A DNA stretch of 64,000 nucleotides, from NCBI GenBank assembly GCA_000824785.1, contig CCNB01000045.1:130184-194183 (forward strand), read 5' to 3'. Below the pieces are notes generated by a model that saw only the letters and a list, made by a program, of their open reading frames with translations, did no database searches and had not been told where the DNA came from. Of this stretch, positions 54,561 through 64,000 are shown in pieces; positions within the stretch are counted from its first letter, which is position 1; every line of letters starts with the position of its first letter. Source of the DNA: Mesorhizobium plurifarium (GTDB lineage Bacteria > Pseudomonadota > Alphaproteobacteria > Rhizobiales > Rhizobiaceae). Made by a program: the position numbers and the translations under genes.

Positions 54561-54731
54561 CCGTCCTCTCCTGCTTTACGGCAAGCATATAGGAATTAGG
54601 TGCGTGGCGCGACGGCCGGCTGCTATCGGACGGGCCTCGAGGATTTCGATTGCCTGTTGCAAGACGATGAAGATTTGACCGGCGTCGCCTAAAGCGCCTT
54701 TATCCGCGCCTTCACCGAATGTTTACGCTGA

Positions 54732-55916
<1,185 letters not shown>

Positions 55917-55970
55917 GCGGCCGTCCGCTCTTGAATCAAGACTTCAACGGATCGCCGCAAGCGATTCAGT

Positions 55971-56582
55971 TCAAGCCGCAATCCCGAACCGTTCAAGATC
56001 GGCTTTAAGCGTCCCGGTGTCGGTGAACAGCACCGCCTGCCAACCGGCGGCCTTGGCGCCGTCGACATTCTTCTGGCTGTCGTCGATGAACAACGAGGCT
56101 GCGGGATCGAGCCCAAACGACGCCACGTGATGGTCGTAGATCGCGCGGTCCGGCTTGATCAGGCCGATATCGCCGGAGACGGTGACACCGCGCGGTTTCT
56201 CCAGGAACGGAAAACGGGCGCGCGCCTCTCGGAACGTGTCCGAGGCCCAGTTGGTGAGCAGCGTCACGTCGTGGCCGTCATCGATCAGGCCTTCGAGCAG
56301 GGCGACGCTGTCTTCATAGGCGTGCGGCGCCATCTCGTGCCAGTGCCGGCGGAAGTTGCGGATGTTTTCGGCGTGATCGGGATGCTCGGCGATCAGCAAT
56401 GATTCGGCTTCTTCCCAGGTTCGGCCGCGATCCTGCTCGAGGTTCCAGGCGCTGGTGCAGACATTGTCGAAGAACCACTTCCGCTCCGTGGCGTCCGGGA
56501 TCAGGCGGCTGAACGGGATGTCCGGGTCGTAATGGACCAGCACCTTGCCGATGTCGAAGACGATGTGGCGAATTTCGGTCAT
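55971..56582 (-). CDS. HAD-IA family hydrolase, YihX-like
   Basis: 203 residues. Nucleophile motif HIVFDIGKVLVHYDP (residue about 9 is Asp), motif II LLTNWASD, motif III KPDRAIYDHH and motif IV FIDDSQKNVDGAKAAG. The cap is small and helical. The closest look is to alpha-glucose-1-phosphate phosphatase YihX; the exact substrate is not certain. Convergent with ccrM. Confidence 0.9.
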   Translation of the reverse strand: MTEIRHIVFDIGKVLVHYDPDIPFSRLIPDATERKWFFDNVCTSAWNLEQDRGRTWEEAESLLIAEHPDHAENIRNFRRHWHEMAPHAYEDSVALLEGLIDDGHDVTLLTNWASDTFREARARFPFLEKPRGVTVSGDIGLIKPDRAIYDHHVASFGLDPAASLFIDDSQKNVDGAKAAGWQAVLFTDTGTLKADLERFGIAA

Positions 56583-56592
56583 TGCGGGCCTT

Positions 56593-57714
56593 TCAGCGGG
56601 TAGGTTGCTTTTTGGTCGCCCCCGGTATGGCCGCCTCGATTACCTTTTTCATGACGGTGGGCAACGCTTCCCCGGGAATTTGATGGGCCAGCGACCAGAA
56701 ATGTCCTGCCGGCGCATCGCCTTTGATCCGGGCATGGAAGATGTCGAGCTCTAGCGCGAAATGGGTGAAGACATGCCCGATCTGCCCGGCGCGACGCCAA
56801 TCGGCTGGAAAGGGCGCGGCGTCGGCCGTCGTGGCGCCGTCTACGCGGGCGGTCCAAGCCGTGGTCGGCACCTCGGTCATGCCGCCGAGCAGGCCCTTCT
56901 CAGGCCGCTTGCGCAGAAGGATGGCGCCGTCGTCGCGCTCGGCGACGAAGGCAGCGCCCTTGCGAAGCGGCTTGTCGTCTTTCGGCAGGCGGACCGGGAA
57001 ACGCTCGGGATCGCCCGAAAGAATGGCGCTGCAATCCTCGCGCACCGGGCAGAGCATGCAGCGCGGGCGTTTCGGCGTGCAGATCGTCGCGCCGAGATCC
57101 ATCATCGCCTGGGCGAAATCGCCGGGTCGCGTCTCCGGCACCAGCGTTTCGACCAGCGCGCGGATTTGCGGCTTGGCCTCGCTGAGCGGCGTTTCGATCG
57201 AATAAAGCCGGGTCACGACCCGCTCGACATTGCCGTCGACGACCGCGGCCGGCCGGTCGAAAGCGATCGCCGCAATCGCCGCTGCGGTATAGGCGCCGAC
57301 TCCCGGTAGTTCGCGCAACCCGGCCTCGGTGTCGGGAAAGCGGCCGCCCTTATGCGCCACGAGGTCGGCGCAGGCCTTCAGGTTGCGCGCCCTGGAATAA
57401 TAGCCGAGCCCGGCCCAGGCCTTCATCACGTCCTCGGCCGGTGCCGCCGCCAGCGCCTCGACCGTCGGCCATTTCTCGACGAAATCGCGGAAATAGGCTT
57501 TCACCGCCTCGACCGTGGTCTGCTGCAGCATCACCTCGGACATCCACACCCGATAGGGATCGGCACGCACGCCGCGCGCAAACGCGACCGGCGTCACGCG
57601 CCAGGGTAGGTCGCGATGATGCGCGTCGTACCAGGTAAGCAGGCGGGATGCGATGCCCGTATCGCCGGATGCGGCCTGCTGTGATGCCTTGCGGGTCTGG
57701 TCTAGCGGTGCCAT
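56593..57714 (-). CDS. mutY: A/G-specific adenine DNA glycosylase
   Basis: 373 residues. Catalytic Glu in WMSEVMLQQTTV, helix-hairpin-helix LPGVGAYTAAAIAAIAFDRP with the following VVDGNVERV (catalytic Asp), iron-sulfur cysteines CTPKRPRCMLCPVREDC and a C-terminal NUDIX-like domain (LLRKRPEKGLLGGMTEVP). It removes adenine opposite 8-oxoguanine. Start at 57714 (MAPLDQ). It diverges from the DUF721 gene. Confidence 0.95.
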   Translation of the reverse strand: MAPLDQTRKASQQAASGDTGIASRLLTWYDAHHRDLPWRVTPVAFARGVRADPYRVWMSEVMLQQTTVEAVKAYFRDFVEKWPTVEALAAAPAEDVMKAWAGLGYYSRARNLKACADLVAHKGGRFPDTEAGLRELPGVGAYTAAAIAAIAFDRPAAVVDGNVERVVTRLYSIETPLSEAKPQIRALVETLVPETRPGDFAQAMMDLGATICTPKRPRCMLCPVREDCSAILSGDPERFPVRLPKDDKPLRKGAAFVAERDDGAILLRKRPEKGLLGGMTEVPTTAWTARVDGATTADAAPFPADWRRAGQIGHVFTHFALELDIFHARIKGDAPAGHFWSLAHQIPGEALPTVMKKVIEAAIPGATKKQPTR

Positions 57715-57764
57715 TGATCGAAAGAGCTGGGGGATCGGATGAACTGGGGGACTGGAGAACGCAC

Positions 57765-58274
57765 ATGGCAGGGAAAAGGGCCTTCGGCAATCCCGTTCCG
57801 GTGAGCGATCTCGCGACCGAGATCCTCGATCCGGTGCTGAGGAAGCGCGCCGGCATCTCGATCGGGCTGGTGCAGTCCTGGGAAGAGATTGCCGGGCCGC
57901 GCCTTGCCACCCATTCGCGCCCGGAAAAGATCCAGTGGCCGCGCCGCCTGCACGAGGACGATCCGTTCGAGCCGGCGACACTGATCATCGCCTGCGAAGG
58001 CATGGCGGCGCTGCATCTGCAGCATGAGGCCGGCGAGGTCATCAACCGCGTCAACGCCTTCCTGGGCTTCAACGCGATCGGCCGCATCAAGATCCTGCAA
58101 AAGCCGGTGCTTTCGCAGAAGGCGCGGCCGAAGCCGGCGCCGCTGCCCTTGAGCGAGGCAGAGAAATCGAAGCTTTCGCATCTGGTCGGCAAGATCGAGG
58201 ACGACGGCCTGCGCGCTTCGCTGGAGCGGCTCGGCGCCACGATTATGGGTGAAAGGAAGCGCAAAGGGTCGTAA
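57765..58274 (+). CDS. DUF721 (DciA-like) family protein
   Basis: 169 residues; DPVLRKRAGISIGLVQSWEEIAGPRLATHSRPEKIQWPR matches the DUF721/DciA fold, whose members in some bacteria load the replicative helicase. Which role applies here is not proven. It begins at ATG 57765 and lies 50 bases from divergent mutY. Confidence 0.88.
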   Translation: MAGKRAFGNPVPVSDLATEILDPVLRKRAGISIGLVQSWEEIAGPRLATHSRPEKIQWPRRLHEDDPFEPATLIIACEGMAALHLQHEAGEVINRVNAFLGFNAIGRIKILQKPVLSQKARPKPAPLPLSEAEKSKLSHLVGKIEDDGLRASLERLGATIMGERKRKGS

Positions 58275-58428
58275 GAAGCGTCATGAATGCGTCACCAATC
58301 TCGCGCATTCGTGATGCTTATGATCAAGTTTCGCGATTGGATTGGGGATCGCGATGCCTTAATTCGCGCCAACTCTCGCCTTTTCTAGCTCTTGCATTGC
58401 AAAATCCAACCGATATCAGGTGATTCGC

Positions 58429-59175
58429 ATGAACCGCGCCCCGTTTGGCAAAAGTCTGTCCCGCAGAAACGTTCTGACCACGCTGGCCGCTGTTCCCGCG
58501 GTGGCGCTGCTTGCTGCGTGCAGCGACTCCGGCGAAGAGGCGAAGGCCGCCGATGTGAAGCCTGCCGACCCGTCGACGCCTGCCAAGCCGGCCGCGACCC
58601 CGGCCGCGGTCCAGGTGCCGGAGGCGCAAGGCACCGTCGACATGGCGGAACTGCTGAAGCCCGGCGCGCTGCCCGACAAGCAGCTCGGCAAGGACGATGC
58701 CAAGGTCACCATCGTCGAGTATGCGTCGATGACCTGCCCGCATTGCGCGCATTTCAACGACACGACCTTTCCTGAGTTGAAGAAGAAGTATATCGACACC
58801 GGCAAGGTTCGTTACATCCTGCGCGAATTTCCCTTCGACCCAAGCGCCGAGGCGGGCTTCATGCTGGCACGCTGCTCCAAGGACAATTACTTCGCCATGG
58901 TCGACGTGCTGTTCAAGCAGCAGCCGAGCTGGGTCGGCGTCAACAACACCAAGGAAGCGCTGCTGCAGATATCGAAGCTGGCCGGTTTTACACAGGAGTC
59001 CTTTGAGTCCTGCTTGACGGACCAGAAACTTCTGGACGATGTGAGAGCAGTCCAGAAACGCGGAGCGGACGAGTTCAAGGTCGACTCGACGCCGACCTTC
59101 TTCATCAACGGAAAGACCTACAAAGGGGCGATGTCGATTGAGGAAATGTCGGCCATCATCGACCCTCTGCTTTGA
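58429..59175 (+). CDS. DsbA-family thiol-disulfide oxidoreductase, Tat-type signal and lipobox
   Basis: 248 residues. An N-terminal twin-arginine-like signal (SRRNVLTTLAAVPAVALLAAC) ends in a lipobox cysteine near residue 32. Then an Ala/Pro linker and a thioredoxin-fold domain with the CPHC active site (YASMTCPHCAHFN) and cis-proline in VDSTPTFFING. It resembles the Com1/BdbD-type DsbA of Rhizobiales, which oxidises periplasmic protein thiols. Start at 58429 with CAGGTG before it; a GTG at 58420 is the alternative. Confidence 0.93.
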   Translation: MNRAPFGKSLSRRNVLTTLAAVPAVALLAACSDSGEEAKAADVKPADPSTPAKPAATPAAVQVPEAQGTVDMAELLKPGALPDKQLGKDDAKVTIVEYASMTCPHCAHFNDTTFPELKKKYIDTGKVRYILREFPFDPSAEAGFMLARCSKDNYFAMVDVLFKQQPSWVGVNNTKEALLQISKLAGFTQESFESCLTDQKLLDDVRAVQKRGADEFKVDSTPTFFINGKTYKGAMSIEEMSAIIDPLL

Positions 59176-59238
59176 CATCCAGGCCGCGCCGAAGCGGTCG
59201 GGCTTCGGCGCCATGGCCTGTAGTGTGGGGCGGCGCGA

Positions 59239-62200
59239 ATGAAATTTTCGCGCCTTCGCCTCCTCGGTTTCAAATCCTTCGTCGAGCCCGGCGAGTTCGT
59301 CATCGAACGCGGGCTGACCGGCATTGTCGGGCCGAACGGCTGCGGCAAGTCGAACCTCGTCGAAGCTTTGCGCTGGGTGATGGGCGAAAGCTCTTACAAG
59401 AACATGCGCGCGTCCGGCATGGACGACGTGATCTTCTCCGGCTCAGGCGCGCGCCCGGCGCGCAACACCGCCGAAGTCACGCTTTTCCTCGACAACACCG
59501 ACCGCACCGCGCCCGCCGCCTTCAACGATGCCGATGAGCTGCAGGTATCGCGCCGCATCGAGCGTGAGGCGGGCTCGCTCTATCGCATCAACGGCAAGGA
59601 AGCGCGCGCCAAGGACGTGCAGCTTCTGTTCGCCGACCAGTCGACCGGCGCGCGCTCGCCGTCCATGGTCGGCCAGGGCCGCATCGGCGAGCTGATCCAG
59701 GCAAAGCCGCAGGCCCGCCGAGCGCTGCTCGAGGAAGCCGCCGGCATTTCCGGCCTGCACACGCGCCGGCACGAGGCGGAACTCCGGCTCAAGGCCGCCG
59801 AGCAGAACCTGGAACGGTTGGACGATGTCGTCGGCGAGTTGGAAGGCCAGATCGACAGCCTGAAGCGCCAGGCGCGCCAGGCCTCGCGCTTCAAGAACTT
59901 GTCGGCCGACATCCGCAAGGCGGAAGCGACGCTCTTGCATCTGCGCTGGACGCTGGCCAAGACCCAGGAAGGCGAGGCGCGTTCAGCGCTTGCCGTCGCC
60001 ACCACGCTGGTCGGTGACCGCGCCGCCGCCCAGATGGCGGCCGCCAGGGAGCAGGGCATCGCGGCGCACCGGCTGCCGGACCTGCGCGACGCCGAAGCCG
60101 CCGCGGCCGCCGCCTTCCAGCGCCTGTCGATCGCCAAGACGCAGATCGAGGAAGAGGCCGGCCGCATCCGTGCGCGCCAGACCGAGCTCGAACGCCGCCT
60201 GCAGCAGCTCGACGCCGACATCGCCCGCGAGGAGCGGATGGTGCGCGACAATGCTGACATCCTCGAACGCCTGCGCGCCGAGGAAGCCGAGCTCAACTCG
60301 GACAATGCAGGCGCCGCCGAGCGCGAGGCGACCACGCGCGCCGCCTTCGAGCAGGCCGGTGCGACGCTGTCGCAAAGCGAGGCAAAACTTGCCGCGCTGA
60401 CCGCCGAACGCGCCGAGGCGGCCGCCTCGCGCCACCAGATCGAGCGCAGCCTGCGCGAGACCGCCGAGCGCCGCGATCGCTTCGCCCGCCAGCTCGCCGA
60501 GGTCGACCGCGAGCTTTCCGACATCGTCGCGCGCATTTCCGGCCTGCCGGATCCGGCCGAGAAGCGGCTGCTGGTCGAGGATGCGCTCGCCCGGCTGGAA
60601 GAGAGCGAGGCAGGCGCCATTGCCGCCGAGCAGGCCGTCGCCGAGGCGCGCGCGGCCGAAAGCGCCGCAAGGCCGCCCCTGCAGGACGCCAGGGCGGAGC
60701 TGGCGCGCATCGAGACCGAAGCGCGCACATTGGCGAAAATCCTCAACGCCACCAGCGGCGGCGATCTTTTCCCATCGGTGCTTGAGCAGATCAGCGTCGA
60801 GCGCGGCTACGAAACCGCGCTTGGCGCGGCCCTTGGCGAGGACCTCGATGTCCCGCTCGACCGCAGCGCTCCGGTGCATTGGGGCGAGAGCGCGGTGCAG
60901 CCCAGCGATGCGGCGCTGCCCGAAGGCGTGAAGAGCCTGGCAAGCGTCGTGCGCGCGCCGGCGCAGCTTGCGCGCCGCCTGGCGCAGATCGGCATCGTCG
61001 AGGCCGCCGACGGACGCCGTCTTCAAGCGTTGCTGGCGCCCGGTCAGCGGCTGGTGAGCCGCGATGGCGCGCTCTGGCGCTGGGACGGCCTGACCGCGAG
61101 CGCCGACGCGCCGACTGCCGCGGCGCTGCGGCTGGCGCAGAAGAACCGCCTGGCCGAGCTCGATGCCGAAGCCGTGCAGGCGACGCGCGTCGTGCGCGAG
61201 GCTGAGGAAGCATTGGCGCGCGCCGAACAGGCGATGCGCCAGGCAAGCGAGGCCGAGCGCAATGCGCGTCAGGCCGGACGCGAGGCCCAGCATGCGCTGG
61301 ATGCCGCCCGCGACGCGCTGGCCGAGGCCGAGAAGGCCGGCGGCGAACTGGTGAGCCGCCGCGCTGCTCTGGACGAAGCCCGTGCCCGCATCGTCGACAG
61401 CCACGAGGAGACACAGGCCGCTTTCCTCGAAGCCGAGGAGATGCTGAAGGACGCGCCCGATCTCGGCGACCTGCAGCTGCAGCTCGAACAGGCCTCCGCC
61501 AACGTCTCGCGAGACCGGGCCACGCTCGCCGACGCGCGCGCCGTGCATGATGGACTGCGGCGCGAGGCCGAGGCGCGGATGCGCCGGCTGGACGCTATCG
61601 GCGCCGAGCGCAAGAACTGGCTGGAGCGCGCCGAAAACGCCTCGACGCAGATTGCCGCCCTCGGCGAGCGCAAGGCCGAGGCCGAAGCCGAGCGCGAGCG
61701 GCTGGCCGATGCGCCGGACGAGATCGACGCCAAGCGCCGCGCGCTCTTGACGCAACTTTCCGAGGCCGAGGCGCTGCGCCACGCGGCAAGCGATCGCCTG
61801 CAGGAAGCGGAAAACCAGCAGGCCGAATTCGACAAGGCGGCCACCGCCGCCATCCAGTCGCTTGCCGAGGCGCGCGAGACGCGAGTCCGCGCCGAGGAGC
61901 GGCTCACCGCCGCCGACGAGCGCCGCGCCGAGGTCGAGGCGCGCATCCAGGAAGCGCTGAACACGCCGCCGCATCTCGTTATCCAGCACACCGGCCTCAA
62001 AGCCGACGATCCGATGCCCGACATGGCCGAGATCGAGCGCCAACTCGACCGGCTGAAGATCGAGCGCGAGCGGCTCGGCGCCGTCAATCTGCGCGCCGAG
62101 GAAGAGCAGAAGGAGCTGTCCGACAGGCTGGAGACCATCGTTTCCGAGCGTGAGGACATCATCGAGGCGATCAGGAAACTGCGCCAGGCGATCCAGAGCC

Positions 62201-62700
62201 TCAACCGCGAGGGCCGCGAGCGGCTGCTGTCGGCCTTCGAGGTCGTCAACGGCCATTTCCAGCGGCTGTTCTCGCACCTCTTCGGCGGCGGCACGGCCGA
62301 GCTGCAGCTGATCGAGTCTGAAGACCCGCTCGAAGCCGGTCTCGAAATCCTCGCCCGTCCGCCCGGCAAGAAGCCGCAGACCATGACGCTGCTGTCCGGT
62401 GGCGAGCAGGCGCTGACGGCGATGTCGCTGATCTTCGCCGTCTTCCTCACCAACCCGGCGCCGATTTGCGTGCTCGACGAGGTCGACGCGCCGCTCGACG
62501 ACCACAATGTTGAGCGCTTCTGCAATCTGATGGAAGAGATGGCCAAGACGACCGAGACGCGCTTCGTCATCATCACCCACAACCCGATCACCATGGCGCG
62601 CATGGACCGGCTGTTCGGCGTCACCATGGCCGAGCAGGGCGTCAGCCAGCTGGTCTCGGTCGACCTGCAGGCGGCTGAGGCGATGCGCGAGGCGAGCTGA
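59239..62700 (+). CDS. smc: Chromosome segregation protein SMC
   Basis: 1153 residues. N-terminal Walker A GPNGCGKSNLVEAL, long Ala/Glu/Arg coiled coils about 170-480 and 670-1000, the hinge near residues 490-650 (LASVVRAPAQLARRLAQIG ... ALLAPGQRLVSRDGALWRWDGL), the signature LSGGEQALTAMSLIFA and Walker B PICVLDEVDAPLDD. Two antiparallel arms join the ATPase head and help condense the chromosome. ScpA and ScpB are not in this window. ATG at 59239, 64 bases after the DsbA gene. Confidence 0.96.
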   Translation: MKFSRLRLLGFKSFVEPGEFVIERGLTGIVGPNGCGKSNLVEALRWVMGESSYKNMRASGMDDVIFSGSGARPARNTAEVTLFLDNTDRTAPAAFNDADELQVSRRIEREAGSLYRINGKEARAKDVQLLFADQSTGARSPSMVGQGRIGELIQAKPQARRALLEEAAGISGLHTRRHEAELRLKAAEQNLERLDDVVGELEGQIDSLKRQARQASRFKNLSADIRKAEATLLHLRWTLAKTQEGEARSALAVATTLVGDRAAAQMAAAREQGIAAHRLPDLRDAEAAAAAAFQRLSIAKTQIEEEAGRIRARQTELERRLQQLDADIAREERMVRDNADILERLRAEEAELNSDNAGAAEREATTRAAFEQAGATLSQSEAKLAALTAERAEAAASRHQIERSLRETAERRDRFARQLAEVDRELSDIVARISGLPDPAEKRLLVEDALARLEESEAGAIAAEQAVAEARAAESAARPPLQDARAELARIETEARTLAKILNATSGGDLFPSVLEQISVERGYETALGAALGEDLDVPLDRSAPVHWGESAVQPSDAALPEGVKSLASVVRAPAQLARRLAQIGIVEAADGRRLQALLAPGQRLVSRDGALWRWDGLTASADAPTAAALRLAQKNRLAELDAEAVQATRVVREAEEALARAEQAMRQASEAERNARQAGREAQHALDAARDALAEAEKAGGELVSRRAALDEARARIVDSHEETQAAFLEAEEMLKDAPDLGDLQLQLEQASANVSRDRATLADARAVHDGLRREAEARMRRLDAIGAERKNWLERAENASTQIAALGERKAEAEAERERLADAPDEIDAKRRALLTQLSEAEALRHAASDRLQEAENQQAEFDKAATAAIQSLAEARETRVRAEERLTAADERRAEVEARIQEALNTPPHLVIQHTGLKADDPMPDMAEIERQLDRLKIERERLGAVNLRAEEEQKELSDRLETIVSEREDIIEAIRKLRQAIQSLNREGRERLLSAFEVVNGHFQRLFSHLFGGGTAELQLIESEDPLEAGLEILARPPGKKPQTMTLLSGGEQALTAMSLIFAVFLTNPAPICVLDEVDAPLDDHNVERFCNLMEEMAKTTETRFVIITHNPITMARMDRLFGVTMAEQGVSQLVSVDLQAAEAMREAS

Positions 62701-62721
62701 GCCTGCCCGGCCCGGCCGAGG

Positions 62722-63654
62722 CTATCGCGCCGAGATCGTTTCCGACGGCATGAAGCGGACGCTTGCCGACCGGCTCTCGCCGGGTGCAAGCACCATGCAA
62801 CCTGCGTCTTCCTCCAACCGATTGAAGGCGTCGGTGATGTTGCTGACCGGCTCGGCGCAGAAGAAGGGCTCGCCCGGTGGTGTGTAGAGCACCAGGAAAT
62901 CGAGCGGCGCTTCCGCCTCGATGTCCAGCAGCCGTTGTTCATCCGGCCAGGTGATGCGCGCTCGGCGTGTCCATCCGGTGAAGACGGTGTCGAACGCGGC
63001 CTCGGCGACGTCGAAGCCTGTGGTCGGATCAGCGCCCGCGGGCGGCGGAACGTGGCGTGTGGGCAGAACCTCGGCGTCGGTTTCCCACATCCCCGTGACA
63101 CCGGCCTGGATACGCGTCCATGGGTTAGCGGGAAAGTAGGGATGAAGCCCGAAACCGGCCGGCATGGGCGTATCCGAGAGGTTGCGCATCGAGATCCGGA
63201 TGCTCAGGCAGCCCCGTACGAGTCCGATCCTCTGCTCGGCCTCGTAGCTCCATGGCCAGGAATCGGCATCATGACGATAGCGCAGGACCGCGCTGGCTTG
63301 CTGGTGCCCTGCCAGCGTCCACGGCCGGCGCCAGCCATGGCCGTGCTCATAATGCGGATCGTCGGGCCGCGTCGGCAACTCGATGGTCCGGCCTGCAAAG
63401 CTGAAACGGCCGCCCCTTATGCGATTGGAATAGGGGACGAGCGGGAAGCAGGCCATGGCGCCGGCGTCGCGGCCGGCGAGCGCGGCGGGGCCGGCGGGAC
63501 GCAGCCAGTCGATGGCATGCCCGTTATTCTCCCCGCGATACGACGCCAGCGCGCCGCCGACGGCCGGGGCGATCTCTACCGTCGCCAGGCCATCGGCGAT
63601 CATGACCAGCCCTTCGCGCCCGCCGGCGCCGCTTATTTCAAAATTCCCGTCCAT
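62722..63654 (-). CDS. Aldose 1-epimerase family protein
   Basis: 310 residues, galactose mutarotase-like fold: GGALASYRGENNGHAIDWLRP at the start, ACFPLVPYSNRIRGGRF (typical NR motif) and HGHGWRRPWTL with the conserved histidine, GFGLHPYF with a second histidine and glutamate in GEPFFCAEPVSNITDAFN. Start at 63654 (MDGNFEIS), with GGGGAG just upstream; the frame is open to 63795 but overlaps the divergent gene. The substrate sugar is not known; the neighbouring regulator suggests a sugar operon. Confidence 0.9.
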   Translation of the reverse strand: MDGNFEISGAGGREGLVMIADGLATVEIAPAVGGALASYRGENNGHAIDWLRPAGPAALAGRDAGAMACFPLVPYSNRIRGGRFSFAGRTIELPTRPDDPHYEHGHGWRRPWTLAGHQQASAVLRYRHDADSWPWSYEAEQRIGLVRGCLSIRISMRNLSDTPMPAGFGLHPYFPANPWTRIQAGVTGMWETDAEVLPTRHVPPPAGADPTTGFDVAEAAFDTVFTGWTRRARITWPDEQRLLDIEAEAPLDFLVLYTPPGEPFFCAEPVSNITDAFNRLEEDAGCMVLAPGESRSASVRFMPSETISAR

Positions 63655-63705
63655 CTTCTCCCCGATGCCTTGACTCTCGTCGCCGCCTGGATAAAGACAT
63701 ATCAT

Positions 63706-64000
63706 ATGAATAGTATGAAGAATACAAAATCCTTCAGCATCGCCCGCACGTCGCGGGTCGTCGCCGCGGTTGCCAGCGGCTCGACGGCGCTGCATGCGAC
63801 GGTCGTCGAGCAGATCGGTTTGCGCATCGTGCAGGGCGATTTCCTGCCCGGCGAGGCGCTCCCCAATGCCGACGATTCCAGCGAGATGCTGGGCGTCAGC
63901 CGCACCGTGCTGCGCGAGGCGATCAAGGTGCTGGCGGGCAAGGGGCTGGTCGAGTCACGGCCGAAGACCGGCACGCGGGTGCGTCCCCGCTCCGACTGGA
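63706..64000 (+). CDS. GntR-family transcriptional regulator (FadR/DgoR-like), cut by the window end
   Basis: Partial; ATG at 63706 and open to the end at 64000 (98 codons). The translated part is a winged helix-turn-helix: VEQIGLRIVQGDFLPGEALP ... SEMLGVSRTVLREAIKVLAGKGLVESRPKTGTRVRPR. The LREAIKVLAGKGLVE helix and the RPKTGTRV wing are those of the FadR subfamily; the ligand domain lies beyond the window. Divergent from the aldose-1-epimerase gene with a 51-base gap, so it probably controls it. The gap has AT-rich repeats (ATCATATGAA, TAGTATGAA). Confidence 0.85.
   Translation, partial: MNSMKNTKSFSIARTSRVVAAVASGSTALHATVVEQIGLRIVQGDFLPGEALPNADDSSEMLGVSRTVLREAIKVLAGKGLVESRPKTGTRVRPRSDW

Overview
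The window reads as a stretch of chromosome from a high-GC alphaproteobacterium of the order Rhizobiales, most likely Mesorhizobium or a near relative. This is an inference from the proteins: a CcrM-type GANTC methylase, an IalB-family protein, DUF1344, DUF2277 and BTLCP peptidases, a B12-riboswitch-controlled bluB, and the gene order coxB-ctaD-ctaB-coxF-ctaG-ctaE-DUF983-surf1-ispH-thrB-rnhA. Dispersed palindromes of a type common in these genomes point the same way. No rRNA, tRNA, insertion sequence, prophage or CRISPR array was seen. Almost all of the DNA is ordinary coding sequence with short gaps.

Layout. 0.4-3 kb: acyl-CoA dehydrogenase and enoyl-CoA hydratase (fatty acid beta-oxidation). 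3.1-6.2 kb: a tight four-gene cluster of unknown function (one polytopic membrane protein, three single-anchor exported proteins). 6.2-13.1 kb: pdxH, a lipoprotein, a DnaJ-type protein, fabI, a phosphoglycerate-mutase-like phosphatase, a DUF1344 protein, aroC and a ribB with a degenerate second domain. 13.1-15.1 kb: an MFS exporter and a TetR regulator, divergent, with three identical-architecture operators between them. 15.3-25.1 kb: a membrane protein, bluB with its cobalamin riboswitch, a deacetylase-like gene, xseB, DUF2277, pirin, dxs, a small secreted protein behind a CtrA-like box, a GFA protein, tlyA and an RNA uracil methyltransferase. 25.1-30.4 kb: the most accessory part, with a RES-Xre toxin-antitoxin pair, a giant caspase-fold protein that has lost its catalytic cysteine, a transglutaminase-like peptidase and VapBC.

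30.4-45.4 kb: tldD, two secreted proteins, the complete aa3 cytochrome c oxidase operon with its assembly factors (heme O synthase, Cox11, SURF1), then ispH, thrB and rnhA, an orphan ParD-like fragment, a DUF2938 protein, a peroxiredoxin, a DsbD-alpha-like protein and a YqgE/AlgH protein. 45.5-52.7 kb: a 962-residue GGDEF-EAL protein with a degenerate GGDEF motif, an acetyltransferase, an M16 peptidase, thrC and a lipoprotein. 52.8-59.2 kb: BrnTA toxin-antitoxin, two HAD hydrolases, a small basic protein, ccrM, mutY, a DUF721 protein and a DsbA-type lipoprotein. 59.2-64 kb: smc, an aldose-1-epimerase-like gene and a GntR regulator cut by the window end.

Points that stand out: (1) bipartite palindromic elements bounded by CTAG whose edges supply the stop codons of three neighbouring genes; (2) a pseudo-caspase with a long repetitive tail; (3) an uncharacterised four-gene membrane/exported cluster; (4) three perfect CATACGNNNCGTATG operators; (5) three complete toxin-antitoxin modules and one orphan antitoxin fragment, two of the complete pairs with obvious palindromic operators and the third with a more tentative one. 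No clear new defence or biosynthetic system is evident; the four-gene cluster and the pseudo-caspase locus are the best candidates for undescribed biology.
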